From: an uncultured Anderseniella sp.
GTDB lineage: Bacteria > Pseudomonadota > Alphaproteobacteria > Rhizobiales > Aestuariivirgaceae
Assembly: GCA_947488295.1 (NCBI GenBank)
Contig: CANKYU010000001.1
Span: 1,042,183 to 1,106,182 of the forward strand
Direction of reading: 5' to 3'
DNA: 64,000 bases
Shown: positions 9,731-18,775 of the stretch, piece by piece
Numbering within the stretch: the first letter of the stretch is position 1
How the letters are laid out: each line of letters begins with the position of its first letter
Program-made: the position numbers and the translations under genes
Notes under the pieces: generated by a model
Databases searched by the model: none
What the model was told of the DNA's origin: nothing
Seen by the model: only the letters and a program-made list of their open reading frames with translations

Positions 9731-10104
9731 TCAGCAGGATGTCTGCAGGGGTTGGCCGGACGGCTGCCATTACGGGTTTCGCAATGCTGCTGGCTGCGGG
9801 ACCGGCAAGCGGGCAGGAAAAAGGCTTTATCAATGACTATCCGACGTCCGCTCGGGCCGATTATGTATTCGGCTGCATGGCGGTAAACGGTCAGACACGG
9901 GATGCGCTGGAGAGGTGCTCGTGCTCCATCGACCTGATTGCGTCAATTATCACATACGATGAATATGTCGGTGCTGAAACCGTGCTCATGGTTGCGCAGA
10001 AGGGAGGCGAAAACACTTCGATCTTCCGCACATCGCCCATCATGCGAAACAAGGTCGACGCCTTGCGCCGGGCGCAGGCGGAAGCAGAGATAAGATGCTT
10101 CTGA
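9727..10104 (+). CDS. Small exported cysteine-containing protein, unknown function
   Basis: A 125-residue protein with a signal peptide (~1-29, ending GPASGQ). The mature ~95-residue domain begins FINDYPTSARADYVFGCMAV and contains four cysteines (GCMAV, RCSCSID and a C-terminal RCF), likely forming two disulfides in the periplasm. The fold was not recognised. Overlap with the preceding gene (ATGA) indicates co-translation. It abuts, tail to tail with no spacer, the SoxYZ-like gene on the other strand. Confidence 0.75.
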   Translation: MISRMSAGVGRTAAITGFAMLLAAGPASGQEKGFINDYPTSARADYVFGCMAVNGQTRDALERCSCSIDLIASIITYDEYVGAETVLMVAQKGGENTSIFRTSPIMRNKVDALRRAQAEAEIRCF

Positions 10105-10917
10105 TCACGACCCCTGTGCCGGCCAGGATTTTTTGAAGACCTGGCCATCGGTGTCGGACGCGTTGACCAGAAACTCACCGCTGCCTGCAGCCTTGTAGAA
10201 GAACCTGATGTTCGGGTCTTCACTCAGAGAAATACCGCCCTCGACTTTCAAAACCAGATCTTCGCCGCGTTTCACCTCGATGGAATCCACAAAATGGGCG
10301 GGTATATGCAGCATGGTCACCTGATCCATCTGCAGACCGGAATTATTCGGGTGGCGGATCATGATCTGGGCTTCACGGGTGCCGTTTGACTGTTCAAGCA
10401 CTCTGGTTTCGCCGGCCTTGAAAATCCGTAGTTTCATTTTTCCCATCAGGGCTCGCGCGGCTTCGGCATCCTTTGAAGCGGGTGCAGAACAGCCGCCGGA
10501 CGCCTTGACGAATTTCTTGATCATGAATTGCCTGCCGTCTTCGGTTTCGCCGATGGCGCGGACCCAGGAATAGCTGTTGACGCGGAACCGGGACGAGAAC
10601 GAAGCCGATGCGGCAGCAGGGCCGAATGTAAACTCTGCCGCCATGGGAGCGGGGTTTTCGTCAATGACAACTGTCACTTTGCGGATGCCGCTGTCTGGCT
10701 GCACCTTGATGACAATGGGAACGATTGCAGCATCTTCCGCCCGGTAGGGCGCGTCCATGCTCATCACGTCCTCACCGTTGAGGAACGCTGTTTTCTCGAA
10801 AATATCAGCCTGAATCGATTGCCACGTGGTTTCCGGCGGCGTGTTGCCAGCGAATGCGGGTACCGGCAGCATCAAGGCAGCACAAAGAGAGGTAACAATT
10901 GCAATGTTTCGCATCAA
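10105..10917 (-). CDS. Quinoprotein dehydrogenase-associated SoxYZ-like carrier protein (copy 1)
   Basis: A 270-residue exported fusion resembling SoxY (residues ~30-150) joined to SoxZ (~165-268), the family known from PQQ alcohol dehydrogenase loci (TIGR04557-like). Sequence marks are a signal peptide ending AFAGN, the SoxY-like VIDENPAPMAAEFTFGP and the linker GGCSAPASKD. The linker carries Cys143, the equivalent of the substrate-carrying cysteine of SoxY's GGCGG tail, although here it is internal. The SoxZ-like part has IMIRHPNNSGLQMDQ and FVDSIEVKRGEDLVLKVEGGISLSEDPNIRF. The carried group is not known for these quinoprotein-linked forms. A second copy lies at 27683-28561. Confidence 0.85.
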   Translation of the reverse strand: MMRNIAIVTSLCAALMLPVPAFAGNTPPETTWQSIQADIFEKTAFLNGEDVMSMDAPYRAEDAAIVPIVIKVQPDSGIRKVTVVIDENPAPMAAEFTFGPAAASASFSSRFRVNSYSWVRAIGETEDGRQFMIKKFVKASGGCSAPASKDAEAARALMGKMKLRIFKAGETRVLEQSNGTREAQIMIRHPNNSGLQMDQVTMLHIPAHFVDSIEVKRGEDLVLKVEGGISLSEDPNIRFFYKAAGSGEFLVNASDTDGQVFKKSWPAQGS

Positions 10918-11095
10918 GTATTCTCCTTTGCGGAAATCCGGGCTTTCTCAGATCAGTTTCCAGAGTTCTGGAGCAACTTTATGGGTTCAATAGAAGCCAT
11001 GTTGCTCTAGCGGCAAAAACCAAGTTTTATATACACCAATCCGGCTCAACAACCAAACGGGGTCGCGCTAATGTGATCGCTTTGGCGCACAACTT

Positions 11096-11824
11096 TCATT
11101 GCTTGCCGGACTGGAAGAACTTTGCGTTCGCATCTCTGAAATTCTGCAGGTCCGCCGGCCTGGAGCGCTGCTGTGGGCTCAGCGGGACAGCCAGCTCGCC
11201 GGTAATCCGGGCAGGGCCCGGGCTCAGAAAAATCAGTCTGTCGGCCAGGGACAAGGCTTCGCGCCAGTCGTGGGTGACAAACAGCACGCTGGCCGGATTG
11301 CCAGCCAGCATGGTCTTGAGCAGGTCGCGCAATCGGGCTGCCAGCAGTTCGTCAAGTGATACAAACGGTTCATCCATCAACAGCAGCCGCGGCCGCAGCA
11401 CGAAGGCGCGCGCCAGCGCGGCACGTCGCTGCATGCCCATCGACAGTTGCAGCGGATAAATGTCTTCCGAACCCGCCAGTCCGACTGCCTCGAGCACCGA
11501 CGCAATGGCGTCAGCGTGAGTTTGCGGGTCCGAAAACACCAGCTCGATATTCTGGCGAACCGTCCGCCATGGCAACAGTGTAGGCGACTGGAAAACATAG
11601 GCCATCCGGTCTTCGAGACCGGCGGCGTATTCCACAGCCCCGGTGTATTCCTGATCCAGTCCGGCGGCGATTTGCAGCATGCTGGTCTTGCCGCAGCCGG
11701 ACGGACCCAGCACCGCGACAAATTCGTTGGCGGCAATTTCGATTTCGATGTTTTCGATGGCGTTCAGTTCGCCGTCTTCCCTGGCGAACGGCTTGTGCTG
11801 GATGGCGAGCTTCAGAGCCGTCAT
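11096..11824 (-). CDS. ABC transporter ATPase, SsuB/TauB/NrtD type
   Basis: ATP-binding subunit of an importer: Walker A GPSGCGKTS, Q-loop VFQSPTLLPWRTV, a degenerate signature LSMGMQRRAALARA, Walker B LLLMDEPFVSLD and H-loop FVTHDWREAL. The ATG at 11824 overlaps the permease stop as ATGA; an alternative start nine bases earlier (11833) is possible. The C-terminus is short. It forms a three-gene operon with the permease and the binding protein (order: binding protein, permease, ATPase). The substrate is unknown; relatives import nitrate, sulfonates, taurine or thiamine precursors. Confidence 0.9.
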   Translation of the reverse strand: MTALKLAIQHKPFAREDGELNAIENIEIEIAANEFVAVLGPSGCGKTSMLQIAAGLDQEYTGAVEYAAGLEDRMAYVFQSPTLLPWRTVRQNIELVFSDPQTHADAIASVLEAVGLAGSEDIYPLQLSMGMQRRAALARAFVLRPRLLLMDEPFVSLDELLAARLRDLLKTMLAGNPASVLFVTHDWREALSLADRLIFLSPGPARITGELAVPLSPQQRSRPADLQNFRDANAKFFQSGKQ

Positions 11825-12585
11825 GTTCGCCACCGCGCCGCCGTTTGCTGCCAGGGTTGCAGGATGAAGGTCTCGATAAGCTGAACCACCACAATGAACG
11901 AGATCGCATATGCCAGAATGGCGGCAACATCAAACAGCTGAAAGTAAAGGTGGATCTGAAAGCCGACGCCATTGCTGCGGCCAAGCAGCTCCACCACCAG
12001 AACAATTTTCCAGACCAGTGCCAGGCCGGACCTTGCTGCGGCGGCGAAATACGGCGCCAGTTGCGGCAACACGACATGCCGCAGGGTTTTCCAGCGACCG
12101 AATCTGTATGCCCTGGCGAGTTGCTCATAGGCAGGGTCCAGAGCTTTCGTGCCCTCGCGCAAGGTCACGGCGACATTGGGTATCTTGTTGATTGCCACTG
12201 CGAGAACGGTTGCCACTTCGGTCAGGCCGAACCAGATGAAGCAAAGCACGATTGTCACAAGGGCAGGAAGATTGAGGAAGAACATCAACCAGCCGTCAAA
12301 CAGCCGGTCGACCCAGGCCCGTTTGCCCATGACAATTCCTATGGCAGAGCCGATGACCATGGCGACCAGAAAACTGGCGGCAACACGCATCAGTGTCATA
12401 CTCACATGGAAAAGCAGTTCACCGTTCGAAAACTCAACTGCCAGCACCGAGAACACGTCCTGCGGCGTCGGCAGGTATCGGCTTTGAACGAGAAGCGCTG
12501 CGCCCCACCAGACCACGAGCAGGCTGATGACGGACGTCATCATCCATGAAATGCGAGCGAAGGTGTTGTACCGTTGAGACGCCAT
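11821..12585 (-). CDS. ABC transporter permease, SsuC/TauC type
   Basis: A 254-residue inner-membrane permease of the BPD_transp_1 family with about six transmembrane segments. The coupling-helix region reads LREGTKALDPAYEQLARAYRFGRWKTLRHVVLPQLAPYF, matching the EAA motif of nitrate/sulfonate-type importers. It overlaps the ATPase downstream by 4 bp. Its start coincides with the end of the binding-protein gene (both at 12585), so all three are translationally coupled. Confidence 0.9.
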   Translation of the reverse strand: MASQRYNTFARISWMMTSVISLLVVWWGAALLVQSRYLPTPQDVFSVLAVEFSNGELLFHVSMTLMRVAASFLVAMVIGSAIGIVMGKRAWVDRLFDGWLMFFLNLPALVTIVLCFIWFGLTEVATVLAVAINKIPNVAVTLREGTKALDPAYEQLARAYRFGRWKTLRHVVLPQLAPYFAAAARSGLALVWKIVLVVELLGRSNGVGFQIHLYFQLFDVAAILAYAISFIVVVQLIETFILQPWQQTAARWRT

Positions 12586-13616
12586 TACTGCGATGATTGC
12601 GCCTTGAACACGTCAGGGTCAAACGATACGCCGCGCCCAACCACCCTGTCACCACCGGTTTGCAGGAGCAGATCAAACAGGGCTTTTGAACTGGCCGTCT
12701 CCTCAGGCGTCCAGCCCTGCAGTCGGCCTGTCCTGAAACGTTGCCTCAGCGTCTCAAATTCAGCACCTGACCTCACGCCCATGCGGGGTCTGATGCGGTC
12801 CCATTCGGCATCACTGGCCAGCAGCAGCTGCGAGGCGGCATCTACTGACCGCATGAAGCCTGCGAAAGCGCGCTGCTGTGATGGCGATGAGGGCTTGCGA
12901 AACAGAAAACCGATCAGCGGAGGCGGGGTCTTTATCCCCAGTCCGCGCATGAATTCGTCAACGCCGAATAGCTGCTGGAACCCCGCAGCTTCCAGTTTTG
13001 CGGCAAAATGCCAATAGATCAGAACCGCATCAAGATCGCCATTGCGCATCTGCTCTGCCAGCAGGGGAGGTGCGGCGAACACCGGTTGCGCGAGGTCCGC
13101 CATGTCTCCGATCTGCTGTTTCCTGCTCCATGCCCGCAACAGCAGCCAGCTCTTATCCAGTGGTCCGCCGGCAACACCCAGCCTGCGTCCCTTGAGATCA
13201 GCCAGAGACTTGATCGGGCCGTCCTTTTTTACAATCAACGCGCCGAGTGTTCGCGAATATGGATGGAACACCAGCTTCTCGCCCGCGCTTCGCTCCCTGA
13301 GAGCCCAGAACCAGTCGGCGACAATCGTGTCCACCTCTCCGGCCAGCAGCGCTACAGATGTGGCGTCTCGGCGTGCCAGCTCGAGTTGCTCGAGACGATA
13401 ACCTTCGCGCTGGTCCAGCTTGTTGTGCTGCACCACATCAAGCAGCCAGTTCACGGTGCCGAATTTCAAAACACCGGCCTTGATGACAGGTTCGGCTTGG
13501 CTGGATGCAGACCCGGCAAATGTTGCCAGCGAGATGGCCATGACGATCAGCGTCTTGATCAAGCGTATCGTCAGCCCTGAATGCCATGTGTGGCTGGTAA
13601 CGGCTGGAGAGGTCAC
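12585..13616 (-). CDS. ABC transporter substrate-binding protein, SsuA/NMT1-like
   Basis: A 343-residue periplasmic binding protein with an N-terminal hydrophobic export signal (LIKTLIVMAISLATFAGSASSQA). The two-lobe NMT1/SsuA-like fold shows GVLKFGTVNWLLDVVQHNKLD, LLAGEVDTIVADWFWALRER and LKGRRLGVAGGPLDKSW. Several positions typical of sulfonate binding are not obviously kept. It is the first gene of the importer operon and is divergent from the PQQ-associated binding-protein gene at 13778. Its place within the XoxF/PQQ island makes a methylotrophy-linked ligand (cofactor precursor, metal chelate or C1 compound) plausible but unproven. Confidence 0.88.
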   Translation of the reverse strand: MTSPAVTSHTWHSGLTIRLIKTLIVMAISLATFAGSASSQAEPVIKAGVLKFGTVNWLLDVVQHNKLDQREGYRLEQLELARRDATSVALLAGEVDTIVADWFWALRERSAGEKLVFHPYSRTLGALIVKKDGPIKSLADLKGRRLGVAGGPLDKSWLLLRAWSRKQQIGDMADLAQPVFAAPPLLAEQMRNGDLDAVLIYWHFAAKLEAAGFQQLFGVDEFMRGLGIKTPPPLIGFLFRKPSSPSQQRAFAGFMRSVDAASQLLLASDAEWDRIRPRMGVRSGAEFETLRQRFRTGRLQGWTPEETASSKALFDLLLQTGGDRVVGRGVSFDPDVFKAQSSQ

Positions 13617-13777
13617 GGTTCGCCCTTTCGATTGATTTGCGACCCTGTTTTATTACACATCATGTATGTGCTCTTCAATGGATTGACAGGTTTGTCTGGT
13701 ATCCGTCATAGTTATCGATGATATCAGGGAAATACAATTAAATAAGAAAATAATAAGTATTGGATTTGTTCTTGTTA
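13617..13777. promoter_or_regulatory. Divergent promoter region with a small palindrome
   Basis: This 161-bp AT-rich spacer drives two divergent ABC gene groups. At 13656-13670 it contains the interrupted palindrome CACAT-CATGT-ATGTG, a possible operator. The 3' part (13737-13765) is strongly AT-rich. No promoter element can be assigned with certainty. Confidence 0.35.
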
Positions 13778-14977
13778 ATGAAACGCCCCAGGAGACTGTT
13801 GAGTCTGGTCGGCCTTGTGGCCTGTGTGCACCTGAGCAGCGCCGCACAGGCGGCAGACAAGGTCAGCATTGGATACCTGCAGACCGTTGAAAAGGGGAGG
13901 CTGACCATTTCAGTGCTCGACCAGCCACCAAAAAACCTTGGCCTGGCCGGCGCGGAAGTGGGCATCAATGACAACAACACCACCGGCCGCTTCACGGGGC
14001 AGGAGTTCTCGCTGGATGATGTGAAGCTGGCACCGGACGATGACATGATCCCGGCCCTGAACAAGCTGTACGGGCAGGGTGTGCGGTTTTTCGTACTGGA
14101 TGTTTCCGCAGACAACGTCCTGAAAGCGGCTGATCATTTCAAGAGCCGGGACGTGGTGATCTTCAATGCAGGCGCCAGGGACAACAGGCTGCGCAATGAG
14201 GACTGCCGCAGCAATGTGATCCACACGGCGCCAAGCCGGGCAATTCTTGCAGACGGTCTTGCGCAATATCTGATCTGGAAGAAATGGCGTGACTGGTTCC
14301 TGGTGTTCGGATCAAACCCGGCTGACCAGGCGTGGGCTGCATCACTGCGCCGCGCGGCCACCCGGTATGGCGCCAGGATTGTAACCGAAAAGGAATATGT
14401 CGATACCGGCGGTGCCCGCCAGACGGATTCCGGACACGCCCAGGTTCAAAAGCAGATGCCGGTGTTTACGCAGGACGCTGAAGACCATGATGTGGTTGTG
14501 GTTGCAGACGAAAGCGAGGTGTTCGGCACCTACCTGCCGTATCGCACCTGGCTGCCGCGCCCGGTCACCGGCTCCGCCGGGCTGCAGTCGGTGAGCTGGC
14601 ATCCGGCTTTTGAAGGCTGGGGGGCGGCGCAGATACAGAACCGGTTTGCCAAGCATGCAGGCAGGCGAATGAAGGGTATCGACATGCAGGCCTGGACAGC
14701 CATACGGATGGTCGGCGAGGCCGCTACGCGCACCAAGTCTGCTGATCCGGCAAAGATTGACGCTTATATCAAGGATCCGGATTTTTCCATCGCGGCGTTC
14801 AAGGGCCAGAAAATCACCCTGCGCGACTGGAACCTGCAACTGCGGCAGCCGGTATTGCTGGCAGATGGCAAAAACGTGGTGTCCATCTCGCCGCAAGCGG
14901 GGTTTCTGCATCAGTTCTCCGAGCTTGATACTCTGGGCTATGACAAACCGGAATCCAGCTGCAAGCTCGAAAAATGA
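13778..14977 (+). CDS. PQQ-dependent alcohol oxidation-associated ABC transporter substrate-binding protein
   Basis: A 399-residue exported protein with a signal peptide (MKRPRRLLSLVGLVACVHL...AQA) and a branched-chain-amino-acid-binding-protein-like periplasmic fold (TIGR03863-like family of PQQ alcohol dehydrogenase loci). Visible marks are VSIGYLQTVEKGR near the N-terminus, GAEVGINDNNTTGRF, and FNAGARDNRLRNEDCRSNVIHTAPS in the hinge region. The ATG at 13778 is used rather than an upstream TTG because the signal peptide starts there. The following genes (propeller, small protein, ATPase, permease, coiled-coil protein) run the same way with little or no spacing, so this is one export-type ABC operon. 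Confidence 0.88.
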   Translation: MKRPRRLLSLVGLVACVHLSSAAQAADKVSIGYLQTVEKGRLTISVLDQPPKNLGLAGAEVGINDNNTTGRFTGQEFSLDDVKLAPDDDMIPALNKLYGQGVRFFVLDVSADNVLKAADHFKSRDVVIFNAGARDNRLRNEDCRSNVIHTAPSRAILADGLAQYLIWKKWRDWFLVFGSNPADQAWAASLRRAATRYGARIVTEKEYVDTGGARQTDSGHAQVQKQMPVFTQDAEDHDVVVVADESEVFGTYLPYRTWLPRPVTGSAGLQSVSWHPAFEGWGAAQIQNRFAKHAGRRMKGIDMQAWTAIRMVGEAATRTKSADPAKIDAYIKDPDFSIAAFKGQKITLRDWNLQLRQPVLLADGKNVVSISPQAGFLHQFSELDTLGYDKPESSCKLEK

Positions 14978-14997
14978 CTTTGGACAGAGGTACAACC

Positions 14998-15975
14998 ATG
15001 AAAAAAACTGCTCTCGCACTGCTGACCTCAACCTGCATGACCTGTCTGGCGAGCTTGCCGTCTGCAGCTTTCACGGCCTATGTGTCGAATGAAAAGGGTA
15101 ATTCGATCAGCGTTATCGATACCGACACCAAGGAGGTGGTGAAGACCATCAAAACCGGCAACCGGCCGCGCGGCATCACCATTTCACATGATGGCAAGTT
15201 CATCTATGTGTGTGTCAGTGACGACGATACGATTGAAGTGATTGATGCCAAGACCCATCAGATCGTCGGCACGCTGCCGTCGGGCCCCGACCCGGAACTG
15301 TTCGTTCTGTCGCCCGACGGCAAGCGGCTTTATGTGGCCAACGAAGATGACAACCTGGTCACCGTCATCAATCTCGAAGACAATTCCGTCATCAATGAAA
15401 TACCGGTTGGTGTCGAGCCCGAAGGGATGGGTGTCTCTCCGGATGGCAAATTTGTGGTCAACACGTCGGAGACCACCAACATGGCGCATTTCATCGATAC
15501 TGACAGTTTCGAGATAACCCACAATGTACTGGTCGATTCGCGGCCGCGGTTTGCGGAATTCAAGTCCGACGGATCTGAAGTCTGGGTGTCGTCGGAGATC
15601 GGCGGTACGGTCAGCGTCATCGACAATGCATCGCGCGAGATCAAGCACAAGATATCGTTTGCGATACAAGGGGTTGTGGCGGAGGCCATTCAGCCGGTTG
15701 GCGTCCGCATAACCAAGGACGGCAAAAAGGCATTCGTATCGCTTGGACCATCCAACCGGGTGGCGATGGTAAATGCCGAGACCTACGAAGTTGAAAAATA
15801 CATCCTGGTTGGCCAGAGGGTTTGGCAACTCGCCTTCACACCGGACGAGAAATACGTGATCTCGACTAACGGAAATTCGAACGACGTTACCTTCATCGAG
15901 GTGGCAAGCGGCAAGGCTGTCAAGTCGGTTGCCGTGGGCCAGCTTCCGTGGGGCGTTGTTGTGTCGCCCAATTGA
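14998..15975 (+). CDS. PQQ-dependent catabolism-associated beta-propeller protein
   Basis: A 325-residue exported seven-bladed propeller (TIGR03866-like), with a signal peptide MKKTALALLTSTCMTCLASL and repeats such as YVSNEKGNSISVIDTDTKEV and PRGITISHDGKFIYVCVSD. The ATG at 14998 begins the signal peptide. An in-frame ATG at 14974 overlapping the previous stop is possible but would add eight residues in front. It follows the binding-protein gene directly and precedes a small exported protein, within the ABC operon. The function in PQQ alcohol oxidation is known only by genomic association. Confidence 0.88.
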   Translation: MKKTALALLTSTCMTCLASLPSAAFTAYVSNEKGNSISVIDTDTKEVVKTIKTGNRPRGITISHDGKFIYVCVSDDDTIEVIDAKTHQIVGTLPSGPDPELFVLSPDGKRLYVANEDDNLVTVINLEDNSVINEIPVGVEPEGMGVSPDGKFVVNTSETTNMAHFIDTDSFEITHNVLVDSRPRFAEFKSDGSEVWVSSEIGGTVSVIDNASREIKHKISFAIQGVVAEAIQPVGVRITKDGKKAFVSLGPSNRVAMVNAETYEVEKYILVGQRVWQLAFTPDEKYVISTNGNSNDVTFIEVASGKAVKSVAVGQLPWGVVVSPN

Positions 15976-16026
15976 AATCGAAAACAAACCCAGCAGAAAC
16001 CCAAGTGAAACCGGAGTGATTGTCTC

Positions 16027-16467
16027 ATGCAACCTGTCAAACTGATTGCCCTGTCCGCCCTGTCCATGCTGCTTGCCGTCCCGGTCTATGCGGATGACGA
16101 TGATGATGTAAAACGCACACGATCCAGCAAGACCGTTCCTGAATTGAAGCTCGGCAAGGAGGGTGATCAGTTTGCCGTCAACAAGACGGATTTCAAGCTG
16201 ATCTCGGGTCAGGGATATCGCTGGAAGATCAGCGCGGCCGGTGAGCTGGAGTACAAGTTCAAAACCGACATGTGGCGCGACGTGTGGGTAAACCAGATCG
16301 TCATTTCCGACCTTGAAGTACACATGGCCGGTGCTCCGGCCTGGCTTGAATTCGATGATGAAGGAACCATACAGGTGCAGTTTTCAACGGTGCGGCCGGG
16401 AACTTACAAATGGTGGGTGGAAGGACTTGAAGATCGCGGCATGAAAGGTAACATCGTGGTAAAATAA
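16027..16467 (+). CDS. Small exported protein in the PQQ-associated ABC operon, unknown function
   Basis: A 146-residue protein with a signal peptide ending PVYA and an acidic start to the mature chain (DDDDDVKRTRSS). The remainder looks like a cupredoxin-like beta sandwich: FKLISGQGYRWKISAAGELEY, NQIVISDLEVHMAGAPAWLEF, VRPGTYKWWVEG. There is no full copper-ligand set (no Cys, a single candidate His-Met pair), so copper binding is doubtful. Location between the propeller and the ATPase gene suggests it works with that transporter. Confidence 0.75.
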   Translation: MQPVKLIALSALSMLLAVPVYADDDDDVKRTRSSKTVPELKLGKEGDQFAVNKTDFKLISGQGYRWKISAAGELEYKFKTDMWRDVWVNQIVISDLEVHMAGAPAWLEFDDEGTIQVQFSTVRPGTYKWWVEGLEDRGMKGNIVVK

Positions 16468-16515
16468 GCCCTTGCCGCGCACTTTTTGCACGACAGCCTG
16501 ATCGGATTTTCATCT

Positions 16516-17265
16516 GTGACAACCCATGCATTATCCATCACTGGCGTGTCGCATTCGTTCGGCGCCAGAAAAGCGCTGGTTGACGTCAATCTTGATGTGG
16601 CGCCCGGACAGTTTTGCGCCTTGCTCGGTCTGAACGGGGCCGGCAAGACCACGCTGTTTTCGCTGATCACCCGGCTGTACGACAATGTCAGCGGCACTAT
16701 TGAGGTTCTGGGCCACGACGTCCGCCGGCAACCGGTCAAGGCATTGCAGCACCTCGGTGTGGTGTTTCAAAACCGCACGGTGGACAGCGATCTGAGTGTC
16801 CTGCAGAACCTCACCTATCATGCAGCACTGCATGGCATGTCCGGTGCGCAGGGGCGGGAACGCAGCATGTCCGAACTTGAGCGTATCGGACTGGCCAGCC
16901 GGGCTCATGACAAGATCAGAAGTCTTTCCGGTGGCCAGGCCCGCCGGGTCGAGATCGCCCGGGCACTGGTTCACCGACCGGCGCTTCTGCTGCTTGACGA
17001 GCCCACCATCGGTCTGGATGTCGGATCGCGGCAGGATATTCAGGACCACGTCCGCAGCCTGATGCAGGAAGACGGGCTGGGCGTACTTTGGGCCACCCAC
17101 CTGATGGACGAGGTTCAGGATGCTGATCAGGCCGTGGTTCTGCATCACGGCAAGGTGCTGGCGTCCGGCACGGTCAGGACTGTCATCGAGCGGCAAGGCG
17201 CATCGTCGATAAAAGATGCCTTCACAGGCCTCACCGGGCCCACGGTGACGGAGGATGCCGCATGA
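16516..17265 (+). CDS. ABC transporter ATPase, PQQ-dependent alcohol dehydrogenase system
   Basis: A 249-residue ATPase of the ABC-2 export class (TIGR03864-like): Walker A GLNGAGKTTLFSLITRL, Q-loop VVFQNRTVDSDLSV, signature LSGGQARRVEIARAL, Walker B LLLLDEPTIGLD and switch His in WATHLMDEVQ. Start chosen is GTG at 16516 (VTTHALSITGVSH); an upstream TTG at 16486 is in frame but lacks a ribosome site. It overlaps the permease gene by 4 bp. The transported substrate is unknown for the whole family. Confidence 0.9.
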   Translation: MTTHALSITGVSHSFGARKALVDVNLDVAPGQFCALLGLNGAGKTTLFSLITRLYDNVSGTIEVLGHDVRRQPVKALQHLGVVFQNRTVDSDLSVLQNLTYHAALHGMSGAQGRERSMSELERIGLASRAHDKIRSLSGGQARRVEIARALVHRPALLLLDEPTIGLDVGSRQDIQDHVRSLMQEDGLGVLWATHLMDEVQDADQAVVLHHGKVLASGTVRTVIERQGASSIKDAFTGLTGPTVTEDAA

Positions 17266-18113
17266 GCGACAGGGCATCGCCAAATGTTACGCGCACGCTG
17301 GGACCGGTTCACTATTACCGGTGCATGGCGGGCATTGTCTGGCGCGAGGCACTGCGCTTCGTGCAGCAGCGAGGCCGCTTCATTGCCGCCCTGGTCCGCC
17401 CGCTGGTCTGGCTGTTTATCTTCGCTGCCGGTTTTCGCTCCGTACTTGGTGTGTCCATCATTCCGCCGTACTCGACTTACGTGCTGTATGAAGTCTACAT
17501 CACCCCGGGTCTGATCGGCATGATCCAGTTGTTCAACGGCATGCAGTCTTCCCTTTCGATGGTTTATGATCGCGAGGTGGGGACCATGCGGTCTCTGCTC
17601 GTCAGTCCGTTTCCGCGCTGGTTCCTGCTGACCTCGAAATTGGCCGGCGGCGTGGCGGTGTCCATCCTGCAGGTTTACGTGTTTCTGCTGATCGCCTGGT
17701 TCTGGGAAGTTCAACCGCCGATTGCCGGTTATTTTGCCCTGCTGCCGGCATTGGTGCTGTCCGGTCTGATGCTCGGCAGTCTCGGCTTGATGCTGTCTTC
17801 GGTGATCAGGCAGCTTGAGAATTTCGCCGGGGTGATGAATTTCGTCATTTTCCCGATGTTTTTCCTGTCCTCGGCGCTGTACCCGCTGTGGCGCATGAAG
17901 GAAGCCAGTCCATTGCTGTACCAGATCTGTCAGTTCAACCCGTTCACGTATGCGGTCGAACTGATCCGGTTTGCGCTGTACATGAAAGTCGACTGGTTCT
18001 CGCTGGCGGTCGTAGCAGTCTGCACACTGGTGTTTCTGTCATTGGCCGTCTTCGCCTATAATCCGTCAAAAGGCCTGATCGCGCGTCGCGGCGGGCCCGG
18101 TGGAGCATCGTAA
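17262..18113 (+). CDS. ABC-2 type permease, PQQ-dependent alcohol dehydrogenase system
   Basis: A 283-residue ABC-2 membrane protein (TIGR03861-like) with about six transmembrane helices. It has the typical amphipathic region MVYDREVGTMRSLLVSPFPRWF and FFLSSALYPLWRMKEASPL before the last helices. ATG at 17262 overlaps the ATPase stop; its own TAA overlaps the next start (TAATG). With the ATPase it forms an exporter thought from context to support PQQ-dependent alcohol oxidation. Confidence 0.9.
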   Translation: MSDRASPNVTRTLGPVHYYRCMAGIVWREALRFVQQRGRFIAALVRPLVWLFIFAAGFRSVLGVSIIPPYSTYVLYEVYITPGLIGMIQLFNGMQSSLSMVYDREVGTMRSLLVSPFPRWFLLTSKLAGGVAVSILQVYVFLLIAWFWEVQPPIAGYFALLPALVLSGLMLGSLGLMLSSVIRQLENFAGVMNFVIFPMFFLSSALYPLWRMKEASPLLYQICQFNPFTYAVELIRFALYMKVDWFSLAVVAVCTLVFLSLAVFAYNPSKGLIARRGGPGGAS

Positions 18114-18745
18114 TGAAATTTCATGGATTGAAACTTGTCTTGAGTGGTCTGGCTGCAGCGGCATTGTCGGCTCCGGCACAAGCCTACGAGCCCAAAAAGG
18201 ACTGGCCGTGCGTCCAGGTCAAGGTGCCGGAACTCAGCCCGGCGATGATGTGGGCGGGTCCGGAACTGAGTGGGTCCGCCGCCGATTGGCGCAAGAGTCC
18301 GAAGGCCGGCACAACAGCGAAGAAACTGATTGTCAGGCGGTACAGCGAAGAACAGGTGGCAGAGTTCGTTGCGGGCTTTGCAGGGCAACTTGGCGGCGAC
18401 GAACGGCAAGTCGAGATGACCCGCCTGTTTGCGGCATCATTTGATCTCGTCGCGGCCGAGCGGCGTGATGTTATTGCCGGCATCGAGCGGTTTACCAAAC
18501 GCCAGAGAGAGCTGGCGGACAATGTCCGCAAGACGCGCTCGGAGCTTGAGGTTTCACTGAAAAATCAGGATCCGTCGGACAAGCAACTGGCCGAGCGGCG
18601 TGAGATAGAAGAGCGCCTCAACTGGCAAACCCGCATATTCGACGATCGCGAAAAATCAACCAGATTTGTGTGCGAGGTGCCGACCCTGCTGGAAAAGAGG
18701 CTGTTTCTTATCGCCCGTGAGATTGCCAACAACATCGATGGGTAA
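18113..18745 (+). CDS. Exported coiled-coil protein of the PQQ-associated ABC operon
   Basis: A 210-residue protein with a signal peptide ending AQAYEPKKD. A helical mature region has a pair of widely spaced cysteines (WPCVQVKVP near the N-terminus, FVCEVPTLLEKR near the C-terminus) and a charged heptad-like stretch around residues 120-180 (FTKRQRELADNVRKTRSELE). No enzymatic motif was seen. It shares one base with the permease stop, so it belongs to that transporter operon and may be a periplasmic partner. Confidence 0.78.
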   Translation: MKFHGLKLVLSGLAAAALSAPAQAYEPKKDWPCVQVKVPELSPAMMWAGPELSGSAADWRKSPKAGTTAKKLIVRRYSEEQVAEFVAGFAGQLGGDERQVEMTRLFAASFDLVAAERRDVIAGIERFTKRQRELADNVRKTRSELEVSLKNQDPSDKQLAERREIEERLNWQTRIFDDREKSTRFVCEVPTLLEKRLFLIAREIANNIDG

Positions 18746-18775
18746 ATGGCAGGTGTTGCCAGACGGCGAGCGACT

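Noticed and set aside
14474..14594. Short overlapping frames in the PQQ-associated binding-protein gene
   Set aside because: They are other-frame readings of a well-supported gene with a signal peptide and family motifs.
15184..16323. Minus-strand open frame of 379 codons
   Set aside because: Antisense to the well-supported propeller and small exported protein genes; no recognisable domain.
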